Below are positions 1 through 8,633 of a stretch of DNA of 64,000 nucleotides, in pieces (positions within the stretch are counted from its first letter, which is position 1; every line of letters begins with the position of its first letter). Below the pieces are notes generated by a model, which was given only the letters and a program-made list of their open reading frames with translations, had not been told where the DNA came from and made no database searches. The translations under genes were made by a program, and so were the position numbers. The DNA is from Spongiibacteraceae bacterium. Its GTDB lineage: Bacteria > Pseudomonadota > Gammaproteobacteria > Pseudomonadales > Dasaniaceae. The stretch lies in contig JANQLG010000013.1 in the NCBI GenBank assembly GCA_028280715.1, forward strand, positions 1-64,000. The letters are read 5' to 3'.

Positions 1-553
1 CAACTAACAATACATCGCCATTAAACATTGTCACCGGAGAAATGTGAAAATTAATATTATTAGCATTTGTGTGAATACGTTTCATATCATTACGAAACAT
101 ATGTTCGACAATGTTATGTTCACGATCCATTACATGACGATGGTATTGTAGCTCTTTATTATTCTCCTGCACTTTGTTATGCAGAGTGATAGTACGTTGA
201 TGTGCGTTTAACTTGGCGATTAGGGTATTGGTATTGATAGGCTTGGCGATAAAATCATCTCCACCAGCGGCTAAACATTCATTGAGGGAATCATCATCAT
301 CCAGGGCAGTAATAAATACAATGGGTAACATACGCTCAAGGTATGAGGCTTTAATTTTTTTGGTCGCGGCTATGCCGTCCATAATTGGCATATTGACGTC
401 CATTAGAATGATATCTATGTCGTCATCTTGCTCGACAATTTCACAGGCTTGTTGACCATTTTCTGCTTCAAGATATAAATAATCGAGATCGTCCAGAATA
501 AACCCCAGTAATTCCCGGTTACACTGATCATCGTCAACAACAAGTATTTTCAT
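1..553 (-). CDS. Response regulator with SpoIIE/RsbU-type phosphatase part (partial)
   Basis: The gene starts at ATG 553 and runs off the left edge, so 184 codons are visible and the C-terminus is missing. Residues 1-120 form a receiver domain: acidic residues D7-D9, phospho-acceptor D52 in LMDVNMP, and the lysine in AKPI. A helical linker follows (YHRHVMDREHNIVEHMF). The last visible residues, NINFHISPVTMFNGDVLLV, match the start of PP2C/SpoIIE phosphatase domains in fused response regulator/phosphatases. The STAS gene immediately downstream on the same strand is its expected substrate, as in RsbU-RsbV or HsbR-HsbA partner switching. The phosphatase assignment rests on a short stretch and on this neighbour. 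Confidence 0.8.
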   Translation of the reverse strand, partial: MKILVVDDDQCNRELLGFILDDLDYLYLEAENGQQACEIVEQDDDIDIILMDVNMPIMDGIAATKKIKASYLERMLPIVFITALDDDDSLNECLAAGGDDFIAKPINTNTLIAKLNAHQRTITLHNKVQENNKELQYHRHVMDREHNIVEHMFRNDMKRIHTNANNINFHISPVTMFNGDVLLV

Positions 554-573
554 ATGTTGATCTCTAAAATTAA

Positions 574-897
574 TTAATCGATATCAAACTTTTTATCAAA
601 GCGGGAGATTGAAAAGATTTTTTTAATATGAGGCTTGGAGTTGATAATTCGAATCGAGTTACAGCGATCCTGCAAACATTTTTGCATGTTAATCAACATA
701 CCCAATGCTGAACTATCCATATAATGAGTATTCTGAAGATCTACAGTGATAATCTGTTCATTCGTATTATTATTGATGAATTTATCATGAATTCTCTCAT
801 AAGCACGTTCAAATTCTTTTAAGCAGTTAAAGTCAAAAGTTTTTCCCAGTATCAACGTCACTTCACCTTCGTTAGTCGTATGCACTATTATTGTCAT
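574..897 (-). CDS. STAS-domain anti-sigma factor antagonist
   Basis: A 107-residue stand-alone STAS protein. The core reads VDLQNTHYMDSSALGML, with D61-S62-S63 at the site where SpoIIAA/RsbV-type antagonists are phosphorylated. These proteins bind an anti-sigma or HptB-like kinase and are switched by phosphorylation and by a PP2C phosphatase. It lies 20 bp upstream of the response regulator/phosphatase and 32 bp downstream of the EAL-HDOD gene, on the same strand, so one transcript is likely. By analogy with HsbA of Pseudomonas it could link stress or surface signals to motility or c-di-GMP. The output target is not visible in the window. Confidence 0.88.
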   Translation of the reverse strand: MTIIVHTTNEGEVTLILGKTFDFNCLKEFERAYERIHDKFINNNTNEQIITVDLQNTHYMDSSALGMLINMQKCLQDRCNSIRIINSKPHIKKIFSISRFDKKFDID

Positions 898-929
898 AAC
901 TCTTCCCTAAGTATTATTCTCATTAATTA

Positions 930-2159
930 TTATCGAAATTGTTCCATGAGTTCCGCGGCCCATAGAATGCTCGCATGGTAGGAGGATTGAACATCTTCGG
1001 GTGTGATATTGAATTGGTTTAGTTTATTCCAATCGACATTATTAAATTCTGCTTTTTCATAGAAAGTGGCAGTATTTAGGATAAGTCCCATATTGCCTTT
1101 ACGTTCCAGAAGCGTATCGTTCAGCCAGCAAGGAAGGCTCAAAGACGTGACTATTTTATCCATCGGAAGGTCAAGAAAAGCATCCATCGTAGACAATAGG
1201 CCTGCTGTAAATAAGCCGTCTCCGCGAACCTCAGTTAAATGAAATTGCTCTGCCAACAGCCTGGACATATGTCCACGAATTAATGCGTTGGAACATAAAA
1301 TTTTTGGTTTTGACGACATTTCTGTCAATGCTAATAAGCTTCCCCAGGTGCGAACTTTTTCCAACCCCAATAATGTCAATGCTTTTTGTAGAGAGTCGAT
1401 TTTACCGGGGAATGCAAATGCTGAAGAGTTGATCAGTCGTAGTAATTTATAGGATAGCGCCGGGCTTGTTGAAATTACTGTTTCAATTTCTTTAAATTCG
1501 GTTTCTTGATCTTGTAATACATTTAGCAAGCGCATAATCGCGTTTTGATCGGCTTCAATTTTCTTGCCTTTTATAATTTCAGGTTTGGAGAGAAAATACC
1601 CTTGAAAAAAAGAAAACCCTAACTCCTGGCATTGAAGAAACTCCTTTTGAGTCTCGACTTTTTCTGCTAAAAATAACACATCGTATTGTTTTAATGCCTC
1701 CATCTCATCGGGGATATTGGCTAAACCTTGTGAGAGTATATCGATTTTAATGATGTCAGCCAGTTCCAGTAGCTCATGATGATCGGTTTGATAGACGTAA
1801 TCATCTAATGCAATGATATAACCTGATTCTTTTAATGCCTTTACATCCGCAACTAACTCATCATCTATTTCTACTCCTTCGAGTATTTCAATAACGGTTT
1901 GTTCTTCACTGATCGGTGGTGGCGACTGTAGTAATTTCCTCGGAAAGTTTATAAATCCTTTTCTGCCATCTAATAAATGTTCAAAAGGGATCTCTGTAAA
2001 GGCGTTTAGAATGACCTGAGCAGTTGCCCTATCGTCATCCAATATATTGGCTGATTGGTCATTCCCATTTCGAAATAGCAGCTCATAGCCAAAAACTTCC
2101 AATTCGGAGTCAAATATTGGTTGGCGCGCATAGAGTGTTACAGGGAGTTGGACGCTCAT
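930..2159 (-). CDS. EAL-HDOD (YuxH-type) signalling protein
   Basis: 409 residues. The N-terminal half is a degenerate EAL domain: the signature is reduced to YELLFRN and the metal-binding DDFG loop reads ALDDYVY, so c-di-GMP hydrolysis is unlikely. Residues of about 200-400 form an HDOD domain (SYKLLRLINSSAF, then QKALTLLGLEKVRTWGSLLAL). Such proteins usually act as binding or scaffold modules in c-di-GMP, chemotaxis or type IV pilus control. It is followed on the same strand by the STAS and response regulator genes, which suggests a common output. About 300 bp separate it from the histidine kinase upstream, so it may have its own promoter. Confidence 0.88.
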   Translation of the reverse strand: MSVQLPVTLYARQPIFDSELEVFGYELLFRNGNDQSANILDDDRATAQVILNAFTEIPFEHLLDGRKGFINFPRKLLQSPPPISEEQTVIEILEGVEIDDELVADVKALKESGYIIALDDYVYQTDHHELLELADIIKIDILSQGLANIPDEMEALKQYDVLFLAEKVETQKEFLQCQELGFSFFQGYFLSKPEIIKGKKIEADQNAIMRLLNVLQDQETEFKEIETVISTSPALSYKLLRLINSSAFAFPGKIDSLQKALTLLGLEKVRTWGSLLALTEMSSKPKILCSNALIRGHMSRLLAEQFHLTEVRGDGLFTAGLLSTMDAFLDLPMDKIVTSLSLPCWLNDTLLERKGNMGLILNTATFYEKAEFNNVDWNKLNQFNITPEDVQSSYHASILWAAELMEQFR

Positions 2160-2457
2160 TGAGTTAATTCCATTTAGTTAGAACTCTGTAATGACATTGA
2201 AATTTAACTATATAACTTGGAATAGGCAATTTTTAGAATATAAGTGTAGTTGAAATTAACAAGAGGAAAAGCATAAATTTATAGGACTGGGTTAGAAGGA
2301 GTTGTGTTTGAACTACTGCAGTTTCAGTTATGAGTTTTATTGGCGAAAATGAGAATAAAATTGTCAAAAATACTGTTAGTCGTTTAGCTCCCATTACACA
2401 TACTTTTTTGATGGGTATTATCCTGCATTATTACTTCTGAAATAAATATCCAGACAC
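2160..2457. other. Intergenic region, no gene seen
   Basis: AT-rich spacer between the histidine kinase stop and the EAL-HDOD start (both minus strand). It probably carries the promoter for the EAL-HDOD/STAS/phosphatase genes, but no convincing promoter pair, terminator or small ORF was found. Confidence 0.5.
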
Positions 2458-3747
2458 TCAGACATTTTGGGCTTCTCTCTGGCTTATGGGTAAAGTGATA
2501 GTAAAACAGGTGCCTTCACCTGGTGTGCTGTTAACAATGATCTCGCCATTGTGTTCCTGGATAATATTGTATGACAGGGATAAACCGAGCCCAGTACCCT
2601 TGCCAATCGGTTTGGTGGTAAAGAAGGGATCGAAAATCTTAACCAGGTGTTTCTCTTCAATACCTGAGCCATTATCTTGAATTCGAATTACGATTTGTTG
2701 GTTTTTCTGTAGCGTCTGGATGAGCACTTTGCCGTCGTTGCGTTCGGGATCGATGGCATGGCCAGCATTGACCAGTAAATTCATTAACACTTGGTTGATT
2801 TGCATTGGAAGACATTGAACTAATGGCAAATCGTTTAAATCCTTTTCCACTTCGGCGATATATTTTAGTTCATGTGCCACTACTTTTAATGTGTTCTCGA
2901 TACCTTCATTAATATCGGCTTCTTCCCATTCTTTGGTATCAGCCCGAGAGAAGTGTTTTAACGATTTTACAATGTCTTCGATACGGCTAATGCCGTCAAA
3001 GGATTCCGCTAACAGGGTGCTGATATCCTCGGTAACATATTCAATGTCATGTTCATTGTTGATACTGTCAATACGTTGTTCAATATCCACATCACCCATC
3101 GCCTTGATGATATCGTTATATTTATCAAGTGCACCGTTGAGCTCGCCAGCGTACTCTTTTAGTGTATTAAAATTGGATTTAATAAAGCCGACGGGGTTAT
3201 TGATTTCATGAGCTACACCTGCGGCAAGCTGCCCGATAGAAGCCATTTTTTCTGACTGCAATAACTGATTTTTCGTTTCTTCCAGTTTTTCAATCAAGCG
3301 CTGTTGTGCTTTTTTCTCCTCGTTTAATCGCAGCGACGTTTTTTTCAGTTGCATTTGGCTAATGGCAGTCGCAGTTGTGTCGTTGACCGTAATGCAAATA
3401 TGAGAGACTTGATTTTCATCATCCAAAATCGGCAACAAGCTGCAATTTTGAATCATTTTATTTTGGGTACCAGTAATTGGCCTGCTGCTGCGAAAATTAA
3501 ATAAAGAGGCGCGCTGCTCCCAGTTGATATAACTGGAGTTTTTTAGCTGGCAAATACTTTCGATTCGCCGTTGTAACCATTTTTGGGGTAGTTCGGGATA
3601 GACGTCAAAAATATTGCGGCCTACTAAATCGGTTTCACTGGTCTGGTCTTCCATATAGTGATTGCAGAGCGTGATGGTGCCGTCAGTAGTAATCACCAGC
3701 AGACCAATATTTACCTGTAAAAACGTTTGCTCCAATAAGCTGCTCAT
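2458..3747 (-). CDS. PAS-domain sensor histidine kinase
   Basis: 429 residues with no transmembrane segment, so a soluble sensor. Residues of about 1-130 form a PAS domain (LVITTDGTITLCNHYME), then a coiled coil, then the HisKA dimerisation helix with phospho-acceptor H180 in GVAHEINNPVGF. The HATPase domain shows the N box (MNLLVNAGHAID), the G1 box (IQDNGSGIEEK), the F box (FDPFFTTKP) and the G2 box (GKGTGLGLSLSY). Its start codon overlaps the stop of the CheC-like gene by 4 bp (ATGA), which indicates translational coupling. No cognate regulator is adjacent except the receiver-phosphatase at the window edge. Confidence 0.92.
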   Translation of the reverse strand: MSSLLEQTFLQVNIGLLVITTDGTITLCNHYMEDQTSETDLVGRNIFDVYPELPQKWLQRRIESICQLKNSSYINWEQRASLFNFRSSRPITGTQNKMIQNCSLLPILDDENQVSHICITVNDTTATAISQMQLKKTSLRLNEEKKAQQRLIEKLEETKNQLLQSEKMASIGQLAAGVAHEINNPVGFIKSNFNTLKEYAGELNGALDKYNDIIKAMGDVDIEQRIDSINNEHDIEYVTEDISTLLAESFDGISRIEDIVKSLKHFSRADTKEWEEADINEGIENTLKVVAHELKYIAEVEKDLNDLPLVQCLPMQINQVLMNLLVNAGHAIDPERNDGKVLIQTLQKNQQIVIRIQDNGSGIEEKHLVKIFDPFFTTKPIGKGTGLGLSLSYNIIQEHNGEIIVNSTPGEGTCFTITLPISQREAQNV

Positions 3748-4364
3748 TGTTGCTCCAATTGCAGGTCAATCAGTCGATACAGCTCATGCGAATCTTCTTC
3801 TGTCATACATAAAATCAGATGTGTTTTCATATCAATGTTGTTAACCATATAGCCAATATCCATAAAGAGCGCATCAGTCCAATGTAATCCTTTTTTGACA
3901 AGAATTTCGTCCACAGATGCTTGTTCGCTCAACAGTGAGGGGGAGCCAAAATTGAGGTTAATATCGAGTTTGTGTGACAGGCCACTAATACAGGCGCCAG
4001 AGAGCACATTGGCAAGCTCTAACGTCAATTCTTGAACATTGAGAGAAGTCATTTCTCCCTCGTAACCCATCACTTCGCCCAAGCGGTAGTGTTTTGATCC
4101 ATGCTCTAACAGAATAATGATTTCCCCACGCAAATGACCGCGGAAAGACTGTCGCATGATGATATAACGATTGGGCAAATTCAGACTGCTGAGCGTAGCG
4201 TGTAAATTGTTGCTATTTACCCAGTGGGTTTTAGGTGTAGTGACTTCTACCTGACTATCAATGACTTTAGCCAACGATTCGGCAGCATAGCCCATGGAGC
4301 TGTCGAGAACAGTCTGTATTGCTTGCTGGCGTTCGCTATCGTGATCGTCGTCTTCAATAAACAT
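3744..4364 (-). CDS. CheC-like phosphatase-family protein
   Basis: 206 residues resembling the CheC/CheX/FliY fold. The helix motif ELTLELANVLSGACISGLS fits the conserved E-x-x-N phosphatase helix, and the second half NLNFGSPSLL is typical of CheC-like proteins found next to sensor kinases. CheC proteins dephosphorylate CheY-P or related receivers. It is first in a two-gene operon with the PAS histidine kinase (4-bp overlap). A role in removing phosphate from the receiver served by that kinase is an inference. Confidence 0.75.
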   Translation of the reverse strand: MFIEDDDHDSERQQAIQTVLDSSMGYAAESLAKVIDSQVEVTTPKTHWVNSNNLHATLSSLNLPNRYIIMRQSFRGHLRGEIIILLEHGSKHYRLGEVMGYEGEMTSLNVQELTLELANVLSGACISGLSHKLDINLNFGSPSLLSEQASVDEILVKKGLHWTDALFMDIGYMVNNIDMKTHLILCMTEEDSHELYRLIDLQLEQQ

Positions 4365-4685
4365 AGTTCACCGCTAAATACTTGTTACGTTTAAACTTAC
4401 AGTTCTACCGTTAGCAGGTATCAGGTATATGGCTTGGAGATATAGATCACAGGGAGGGAAGTTGTGTAGAGCTGCCATGCAATGTATATCCTTTTAGTAA
4501 TAGTGTAGATGGTTTTGGATGAATTGCTGGGAGATGTGGTGGTACAGTTTTTTGCGTTAGTGCGGCAGTGAACTTTTATTAGTTAAGGGTGTGTTTGAAT
4601 TTATGTGTTTAGAGAGAAGCTAATTAGCTAAGTTATAAGGTGTTTCTTTTTAATTTTGGAGGAAAGAAAAGGAGGGGGGGAGCTG
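4365..4685. other. Intergenic region upstream of the CheC-like gene
   Basis: AT-rich, with no ORF of plausible codon use. It must hold the promoter of the minus-strand CheC-like/kinase operon, but no clear -35/-10 pair could be chosen. A purine run (GGAGGAAAG followed by GGAGGGGGG) precedes the hairpin chain at 4686. Confidence 0.45.
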
Positions 4686-4752
4686 TTCATCGCTGAGCGA
4701 TGAATCCCTGCGGGACCGCCCATTCGGGCGTCGTCTTCGCGGCCGTGGCCGC
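4686..4752. repeat. Chain of four perfect hairpins
   Basis: Four inverted repeats stand almost end to end: TTCATCGC/GCGATGAA (4686-4693 with 4697-4704), TCCC/GGGA (4705-4708 with 4712-4715), CGCCC/GGGCG (4717-4721 with 4726-4730) and GCGGCC/GGCCGC (4739-4744 with 4747-4752). All have loops of 2-4 nt. The block is GC-rich in an AT-rich gap between the tmRNA terminator and the signalling operon. It could be a REP-like or mobile palindromic element, or a structured RNA end. It shows no poly-T tail. Confidence 0.7.
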
Positions 4753-4834
4753 TCCAGCTGAACCCAGGGCAATAGGTTTTATAACCAGGACAATAGATTG
4801 TATAAATAGGGCCTCAACACCTGCTGCTAGACCA

Positions 4835-4866
4835 AATAAAAAACCACCTCATGGGTGGCTTTTTTA
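4835..4866 (-). terminator. Terminator of tmRNA
   Basis: Read on the minus strand, a GC stem (CCACC at 4844-4848 with GGTGG at 4854-4858) is followed by TTTTTT, starting about 20 nt past the tmRNA CCA end. A T-run on the other side suggests it may also act on the plus strand. Confidence 0.8.
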
Positions 4867-4879
4867 TTTAGAAGGTATT

Positions 4880-5275
4880 TGGTGGAGGCGGGGGGAGTTG
4901 AACCCCCGTCCGTCAGTCCGCTGCTTAGCGCTCTACATGTTTAGATTCCGTCAATTGATTTAGCCGCATACAGCCCGACGGGCAGGACGTATTTGGCGAT
5001 CCTGATTAAGTGTTTAACAGATCCGCCTCAGGAGGGGCTTCACAGCGATCCAGTTCTGAATGACAGTCAGTAACGCGGTACTGGCACCTTGTTAAAGACC
5101 GCTAGCGGACGAATCCACTAGGTCGTGCTACAAAAAGCTACTTACGCAGCTAGTTGTGCACCGTAGTTGTCGTCATTGGCAACTATTAAGTTGTAGCTTT
5201 GGATTTACGTGATTGGCTACCATCACGACATGCACACATAAGTTTTGTAACCGGCGTCGAATCCGAATCGCCCCC
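4880..5275 (-). ncRNA. ssrA: Transfer-messenger RNA (tmRNA)
   Basis: One-piece tmRNA of 396 nt that rescues stalled ribosomes together with SmpB. The 5' end (GGGGGCGATTCGG) pairs over seven bases with the 3' end (CCGCCTCC before ACCA), giving the tRNA-like acceptor stem. A T-arm sequence GGGTTCAACTCCC precedes the encoded CCA. The tag frame runs from GCC at 5180 to TAA at 5142 and reads ANDDNYGAQLAA, ending in the usual LAA degradation signal. It lies about 110 bp downstream of smpB on the same strand. A -10-like TACAAT lies just upstream. Confidence 0.97.
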
Positions 5276-5285
5276 GGAACTTGCC

Positions 5286-5316
5286 ATTGTACAGGAAAAT
5301 GCCTCACTCCAGTAAA
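5286..5316 (-). promoter_or_regulatory. Candidate promoter of tmRNA
   Basis: On the minus strand TACAAT (5291-5286) would be a good -10 about 10 nt before the mature 5' end. A weak -35, TTTACT (5316-5311) or TACTGG, lies 17-19 bp further up. Confidence 0.5.
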
Positions 5317-5387
5317 GTAAGTTACATCTTATATAAGGTTAAAAATCAGTTTTACAACGTTTGCTATGAGATTGGCGCGGTGCTTAC

Positions 5388-5864
5388 TTAGTTATGCTGG
5401 CGCATTATCCGCTGCTTCTGCTGATTCCAGTCACGTTGTTTTTCGGTATCGCGTTTGTCGTGTTGTTGCTTACCTTTGGCGATCCAGATTTCGGCTTTGA
5501 CCAGGTGTTTTTTCCAGTAGAGGCTAGTGCAAACACAAGTACGGCCTTCCTGACTAACAGCGGCATGCAGCTTTGCCAGTTCTTTTTTGTTCAGTAATAG
5601 TTTTCGTGTGCGAGTGGGGTCGGTGACAAAGTGAGTTGACACCGTATCCAGTGGGGAGATGTTAGCGCCAATTAACCAGGCTTCACCATCGCGAACATGG
5701 ACATAGGTTTCTGTGATTTGACCTTTGCCCATGCGCAGGCTTTTAACTTCCCATCCTTGCAGGGCAAGGCCCGCCTCGAATTTTTGTTCCAGGAAATAAT
5801 CGTGTCTTGCCTTTTTATTCTGGGCAATAGTGTTACTGGGTTGTTTAGGTTTCTTCTTCGACAT
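5388..5864 (-). CDS. smpB: SsrA-binding protein SmpB
   Basis: 158 residues, the usual family length. It binds tmRNA and places it in the A site of stalled ribosomes. Conserved parts are [17 protein letters not shown] near the N-terminus, [12 protein letters not shown], and the basic C-terminal tail [17 protein letters not shown] that enters the mRNA channel. The gene for its RNA partner follows on the same strand. In pseudomonads smpB also stands next to ratA and ratB, as here, except that an SNF transporter lies between them. Confidence 0.97.
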   Translation of the reverse strand: MSKKKPKQPSNTIAQNKKARHDYFLEQKFEAGLALQGWEVKSLRMGKGQITETYVHVRDGEAWLIGANISPLDTVSTHFVTDPTRTRKLLLNKKELAKLHAAVSQEGRTCVCTSLYWKKHLVKAEIWIAKGKQQHDKRDTEKQRDWNQQKQRIMRQHN

Positions 5865-5988
5865 GGCGGCGCATTATAGCGATAGTTACTGGTAAAGCGC
5901 AGTAGTCTGGGTTAAAAAGGGGCATGAATAATTCATAACAATATCATGCGCTTGGGTTAGCCCGGTGACGATAGCTGATTAGTGTCGG

Positions 5989-7374
5989 ATGAATCACAGC
6001 CTTTTACATACACCAATGGATGAAATACGCGGTCGCGGTTGGCGTCGTAGCTGGTCTTTTATTGCTGCAGCCACCGGTGCGACAGTGGGTTTGGGCAATA
6101 TCTGGAAGTTTTCCTATCTGGCTGGCGAGCATGGCGGCTCAGTGTTTGTGTTTGCCTATCTATTGTGTGTGATGCTGGTGGCTGTGCCAGTGCTGATCGC
6201 GGAAATCGTGATGGGCAGCCGCGGTCGATCTAATCCGATTCATGCTACAGAGCGTCTCAGTGTTGAGGCTGGAGCATCTCCCGCCTGGCAAATCATCGGC
6301 TGGATGGGATGTCTGGCCGGGTTGTTGATTCTGTCCTATTACAGTGTGATTGCCGGTTGGGCGATGAGTTATGTGGAGAAAATGCTGTCTGGCGAATTTA
6401 CCACTGCCAGTGCCCAGCTGGCTGGTGATAACTTTGCCGAGCTGCTGGCTTCGCCGATAGATTTGGTAACGTGGCATTCGATTTTTGTAGCGATTATTTT
6501 TGCGGTGACTGCGGCTGGCGTCCGTTTTGGCTTGGGAGCAATGGCGCGGCTATTCGTGCCCTTGTTAATGTTAGCCTTGATTGCACTGGCCATTTATTCG
6601 TTACAGGTGGGCAATGCAGAAGCCGGCCTTAACTTTATTTTCAAACCGGATTGGTCACTACTAACAACAGAAACATTTTTAGTGGCGCTGGGCCAAGCGT
6701 TCTTCTCTTTGAGTATTGGTGTGGGCGCGATGCTGGCCTATGGTGCCTATGTACCCGACAAGCGCTCTATCACTGGCATGGCTACCACGGTCGCTGTGAT
6801 GGATACCTTAGTGTCGTTATTGGCAGGTTTGGCGATCTTCCCATTGGTGTTTAGCTTTAATATGGCGCCTTCAATGGGGCCTGGCTTAATGTTTGTTGCC
6901 TTGCCCTATGGGTTTGGCAATATGATTTATGGCTCCTACTTTGGCGCCTTGTTTTTCGTCATGGTATCGATGGCAGCGATCACCTCGGGAGTTGCCTTGA
7001 TGGAGCCAGCTATAGCGTGGTTGAAGGAGCGTTTTGGCTGGTGGCGCCCGCTGGCTGCCTTGGCTGTAGCGGTTGTGATTTGGGCGCTAGGCTTGCTGAC
7101 AGTTTTTTCCTTTAATTTGTGGCAGGGTGTTTTGATCCTTGGCATGTCGCCATTTTCCTTTTTGGATTTTATTGCCTCCAATGTACTGTTGCCTATGGGT
7201 GGCGTGGCTATTGCCTTGTTCGTTGGCTGGAAAATGCGCCGGCAGGTATTGCGCGATGAGCTATTTGTCGAAGGCAAAAAACTTTTCTCACTTTGGTATG
7301 GCCTTTTACGGTATATTGCCGTCCCTGGCGTGCTGTTGATTTTTGCCAGCTCGCTGTATGACCAGTTAGTGTAA
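5989..7374 (+). CDS. Sodium-dependent transporter, SNF (NSS) family
   Basis: 461 residues with about 11-12 hydrophobic segments. The first helix carries the sodium-site signature GATVGLGNIWKFSYLAGEHGG of neurotransmitter:sodium symporters; FSLSIGVGAMLAYGAY is the conserved helix 6 region. Bacterial members such as LeuT import amino acids with Na+. The substrate cannot be told from sequence. A second ATG nine codons in (6016) is an alternative start. It is divergent from smpB and 24 bp upstream of ratA. Confidence 0.92.
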   Translation: MNHSLLHTPMDEIRGRGWRRSWSFIAAATGATVGLGNIWKFSYLAGEHGGSVFVFAYLLCVMLVAVPVLIAEIVMGSRGRSNPIHATERLSVEAGASPAWQIIGWMGCLAGLLILSYYSVIAGWAMSYVEKMLSGEFTTASAQLAGDNFAELLASPIDLVTWHSIFVAIIFAVTAAGVRFGLGAMARLFVPLLMLALIALAIYSLQVGNAEAGLNFIFKPDWSLLTTETFLVALGQAFFSLSIGVGAMLAYGAYVPDKRSITGMATTVAVMDTLVSLLAGLAIFPLVFSFNMAPSMGPGLMFVALPYGFGNMIYGSYFGALFFVMVSMAAITSGVALMEPAIAWLKERFGWWRPLAALAVAVVIWALGLLTVFSFNLWQGVLILGMSPFSFLDFIASNVLLPMGGVAIALFVGWKMRRQVLRDELFVEGKKLFSLWYGLLRYIAVPGVLLIFASSLYDQLV

Positions 7375-7398
7375 GTTTTCATGAGTTTTTAAATCGTC

Positions 7399-7836
7399 AT
7401 GCCCGAAATTCACCGAAGCGCTTTATTGCCCTATAGTGCAGAACAGATTTATCGGCTGATTAATGATGTCAGCGAATATCCGAAATACATGGAGGGCTGC
7501 ACCGGAGCGGAAGTGATTTATCAGGATGATGAAACTATGGAAGCCAGGCTGGATTTATCCAAGGCCGGTATGAGCTACAGCTTTACCACGCGCAATCAGT
7601 TAAAGCCGCCTAATCAAGTGGTGATGAATTTAGTCGATGGCCCCTTTGAAACGTTTTCCGGTATATGGGATGTGCAGCCATTGTCGGATACCGCCTGTAA
7701 AGTTAGTTTACAATTGGATTTTACCTTGCGTAGTAAAGCGTTAGCTGCTGCAGCCAAAGTACTATTTAACCCGATGTCTGATCGGCTGGTCGATGCGCTA
7801 GTAAAAAGAGCACATCATCTGTACAAAAGTAATTAA
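7399..7836 (+). CDS. ratA: Type II toxin-antitoxin system RatA family protein
   Basis: 145 residues, a START/SRPBCC-fold protein (coenzyme Q-binding COQ10-like). Typical features are HRSALLPYSAEQIYRLINDVSEYPKY at the start and FETFSGIWDVQPL with LDFTLRSK in the second half. In E. coli RatA was reported to bind the 50S subunit and block subunit joining; homologues in other bacteria are linked to ubiquinone function. It is followed by ratB after 36 bp, and the pair beside smpB is a conserved gammaproteobacterial arrangement. Confidence 0.93.
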   Translation: MPEIHRSALLPYSAEQIYRLINDVSEYPKYMEGCTGAEVIYQDDETMEARLDLSKAGMSYSFTTRNQLKPPNQVVMNLVDGPFETFSGIWDVQPLSDTACKVSLQLDFTLRSKALAAAAKVLFNPMSDRLVDALVKRAHHLYKSN

Positions 7837-7872
7837 CAAAATTGAGAAGAAAACTAAGTAAAAAGTAGAGTC

Positions 7873-8199
7873 ATGAGTGACAAAGCCTTAATCAATGTTG
7901 AAGTGAGTTACGCCTTACCGGCCAAACAAGCCATTATTGCTGTAGTAGTAGAAGAAGGTTGTACAGTTTTCGATGCGGCTGTTGCTTCAAATATTGTGAA
8001 GCAATTTCCCGAACTGGATCTGGAGTCAGCAAAAATGGGTGTGTTCGGTAAAGTAGTTGCCAAGCCGAAACAGGAAACTTTGCAGGAAGGAGACCGGGTG
8101 GAAATATATCGCCCGCTAATTGCTGATCCGAAGGAAGTACGCAAGCAGCGGGCTGCTAAAGTCAAAGCGGAAAAGGCAGCGGCTAAAAGTACTGATTGA
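7873..8199 (+). CDS. ratB: RnfH family ubiquitin-like protein RatB
   Basis: 108 residues with a beta-grasp fold of the RnfH/ThiS superfamily: INVEVSYALPAKQAIIAVVV at the start, then GVFGKVV and EGDRVEIYRPLIADPKEVRKQRA, the best-conserved family motif. The C-terminal tail is rich in Lys and Ala. Its function is not established. In the conserved gene order bamE should come next; here about 13.6 kb of other genes lies between them. Confidence 0.95.
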   Translation: MSDKALINVEVSYALPAKQAIIAVVVEEGCTVFDAAVASNIVKQFPELDLESAKMGVFGKVVAKPKQETLQEGDRVEIYRPLIADPKEVRKQRAAKVKAEKAAAKSTD

Positions 8200-8550
8200 T
8201 TCCAAAAACAATCAGTGAACAAGCAATTTGTTTTTGGTAAAAGCTCAAACTCGGCTTTATACAACAGTCATCCAGGTATCGATTCGGTATATTGAAATTG
8301 CCCAATTTTTAGGTTTGGTCTGGTTATCCTGAAAATTATCTAGACGTAAAATTTTCCAAATTAAAATCAATAAGTTAGCGCAGTCATTTTTTGTCAAAAT
8401 GGAATGCATAAGAGACCGTAGCTGGTTTATTGCTAAATAAGGCAGATAATTAGGCGCAGGCTGTTCATTTTGGAGTGAATGCATTACATTGGTTTTGCAT
8501 CAGGAAAACAATAACTTAGAGGGAGATTTGAGCATATTTAAAATCATGAT
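8200..8550. other. Intergenic region between ratB and the cassette array
   Basis: No convincing gene. Just after ratB an AT-rich inverted repeat (CCAAAAACAA at 8202-8211 with TTGTTTTTGG) with a long loop may be a weak end of transcription. The rest is unremarkable AT-rich sequence and may be a remnant of the original ratB-bamE junction. Confidence 0.4.
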
Positions 8551-8571
8551 AAACGGCAAGTGCCGTTTTTT
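8551..8571 (+). terminator. Rho-independent terminator before the cassette array
   Basis: Perfect 8-bp stem AAACGGCA (8551-8558) with TGCCGTTT (8561-8568) and a 2-nt loop, continuing into TTTA. A near-copy lies at 8620. Confidence 0.7.
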
Positions 8572-8619
8572 ATCCCCAATACGCAGATCAACCAGCTGTT
8601 GCCTAGGTTTCGAAGTTAT

Positions 8620-8633
8620 ACGGCATGTGCCGT
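8620..8633. repeat. Second copy of the ACGGCA hairpin
   Basis: ACGGCA-TG-TGCCGT repeats the hairpin at 8551 with one base changed in the loop, about 70 bp further on. Directly after it comes GTTAAGC (8643-8649), which fits the GTTRRRY core of a cassette insertion point and could mark the first junction of the array. Confidence 0.55.

Noticed and set aside
4700-4963. Plus-strand open frame of 87 codons overlapping the hairpin chain and the end of tmRNA
   Set aside because: It crosses the tmRNA terminator and acceptor arm, and its product has no recognisable features.
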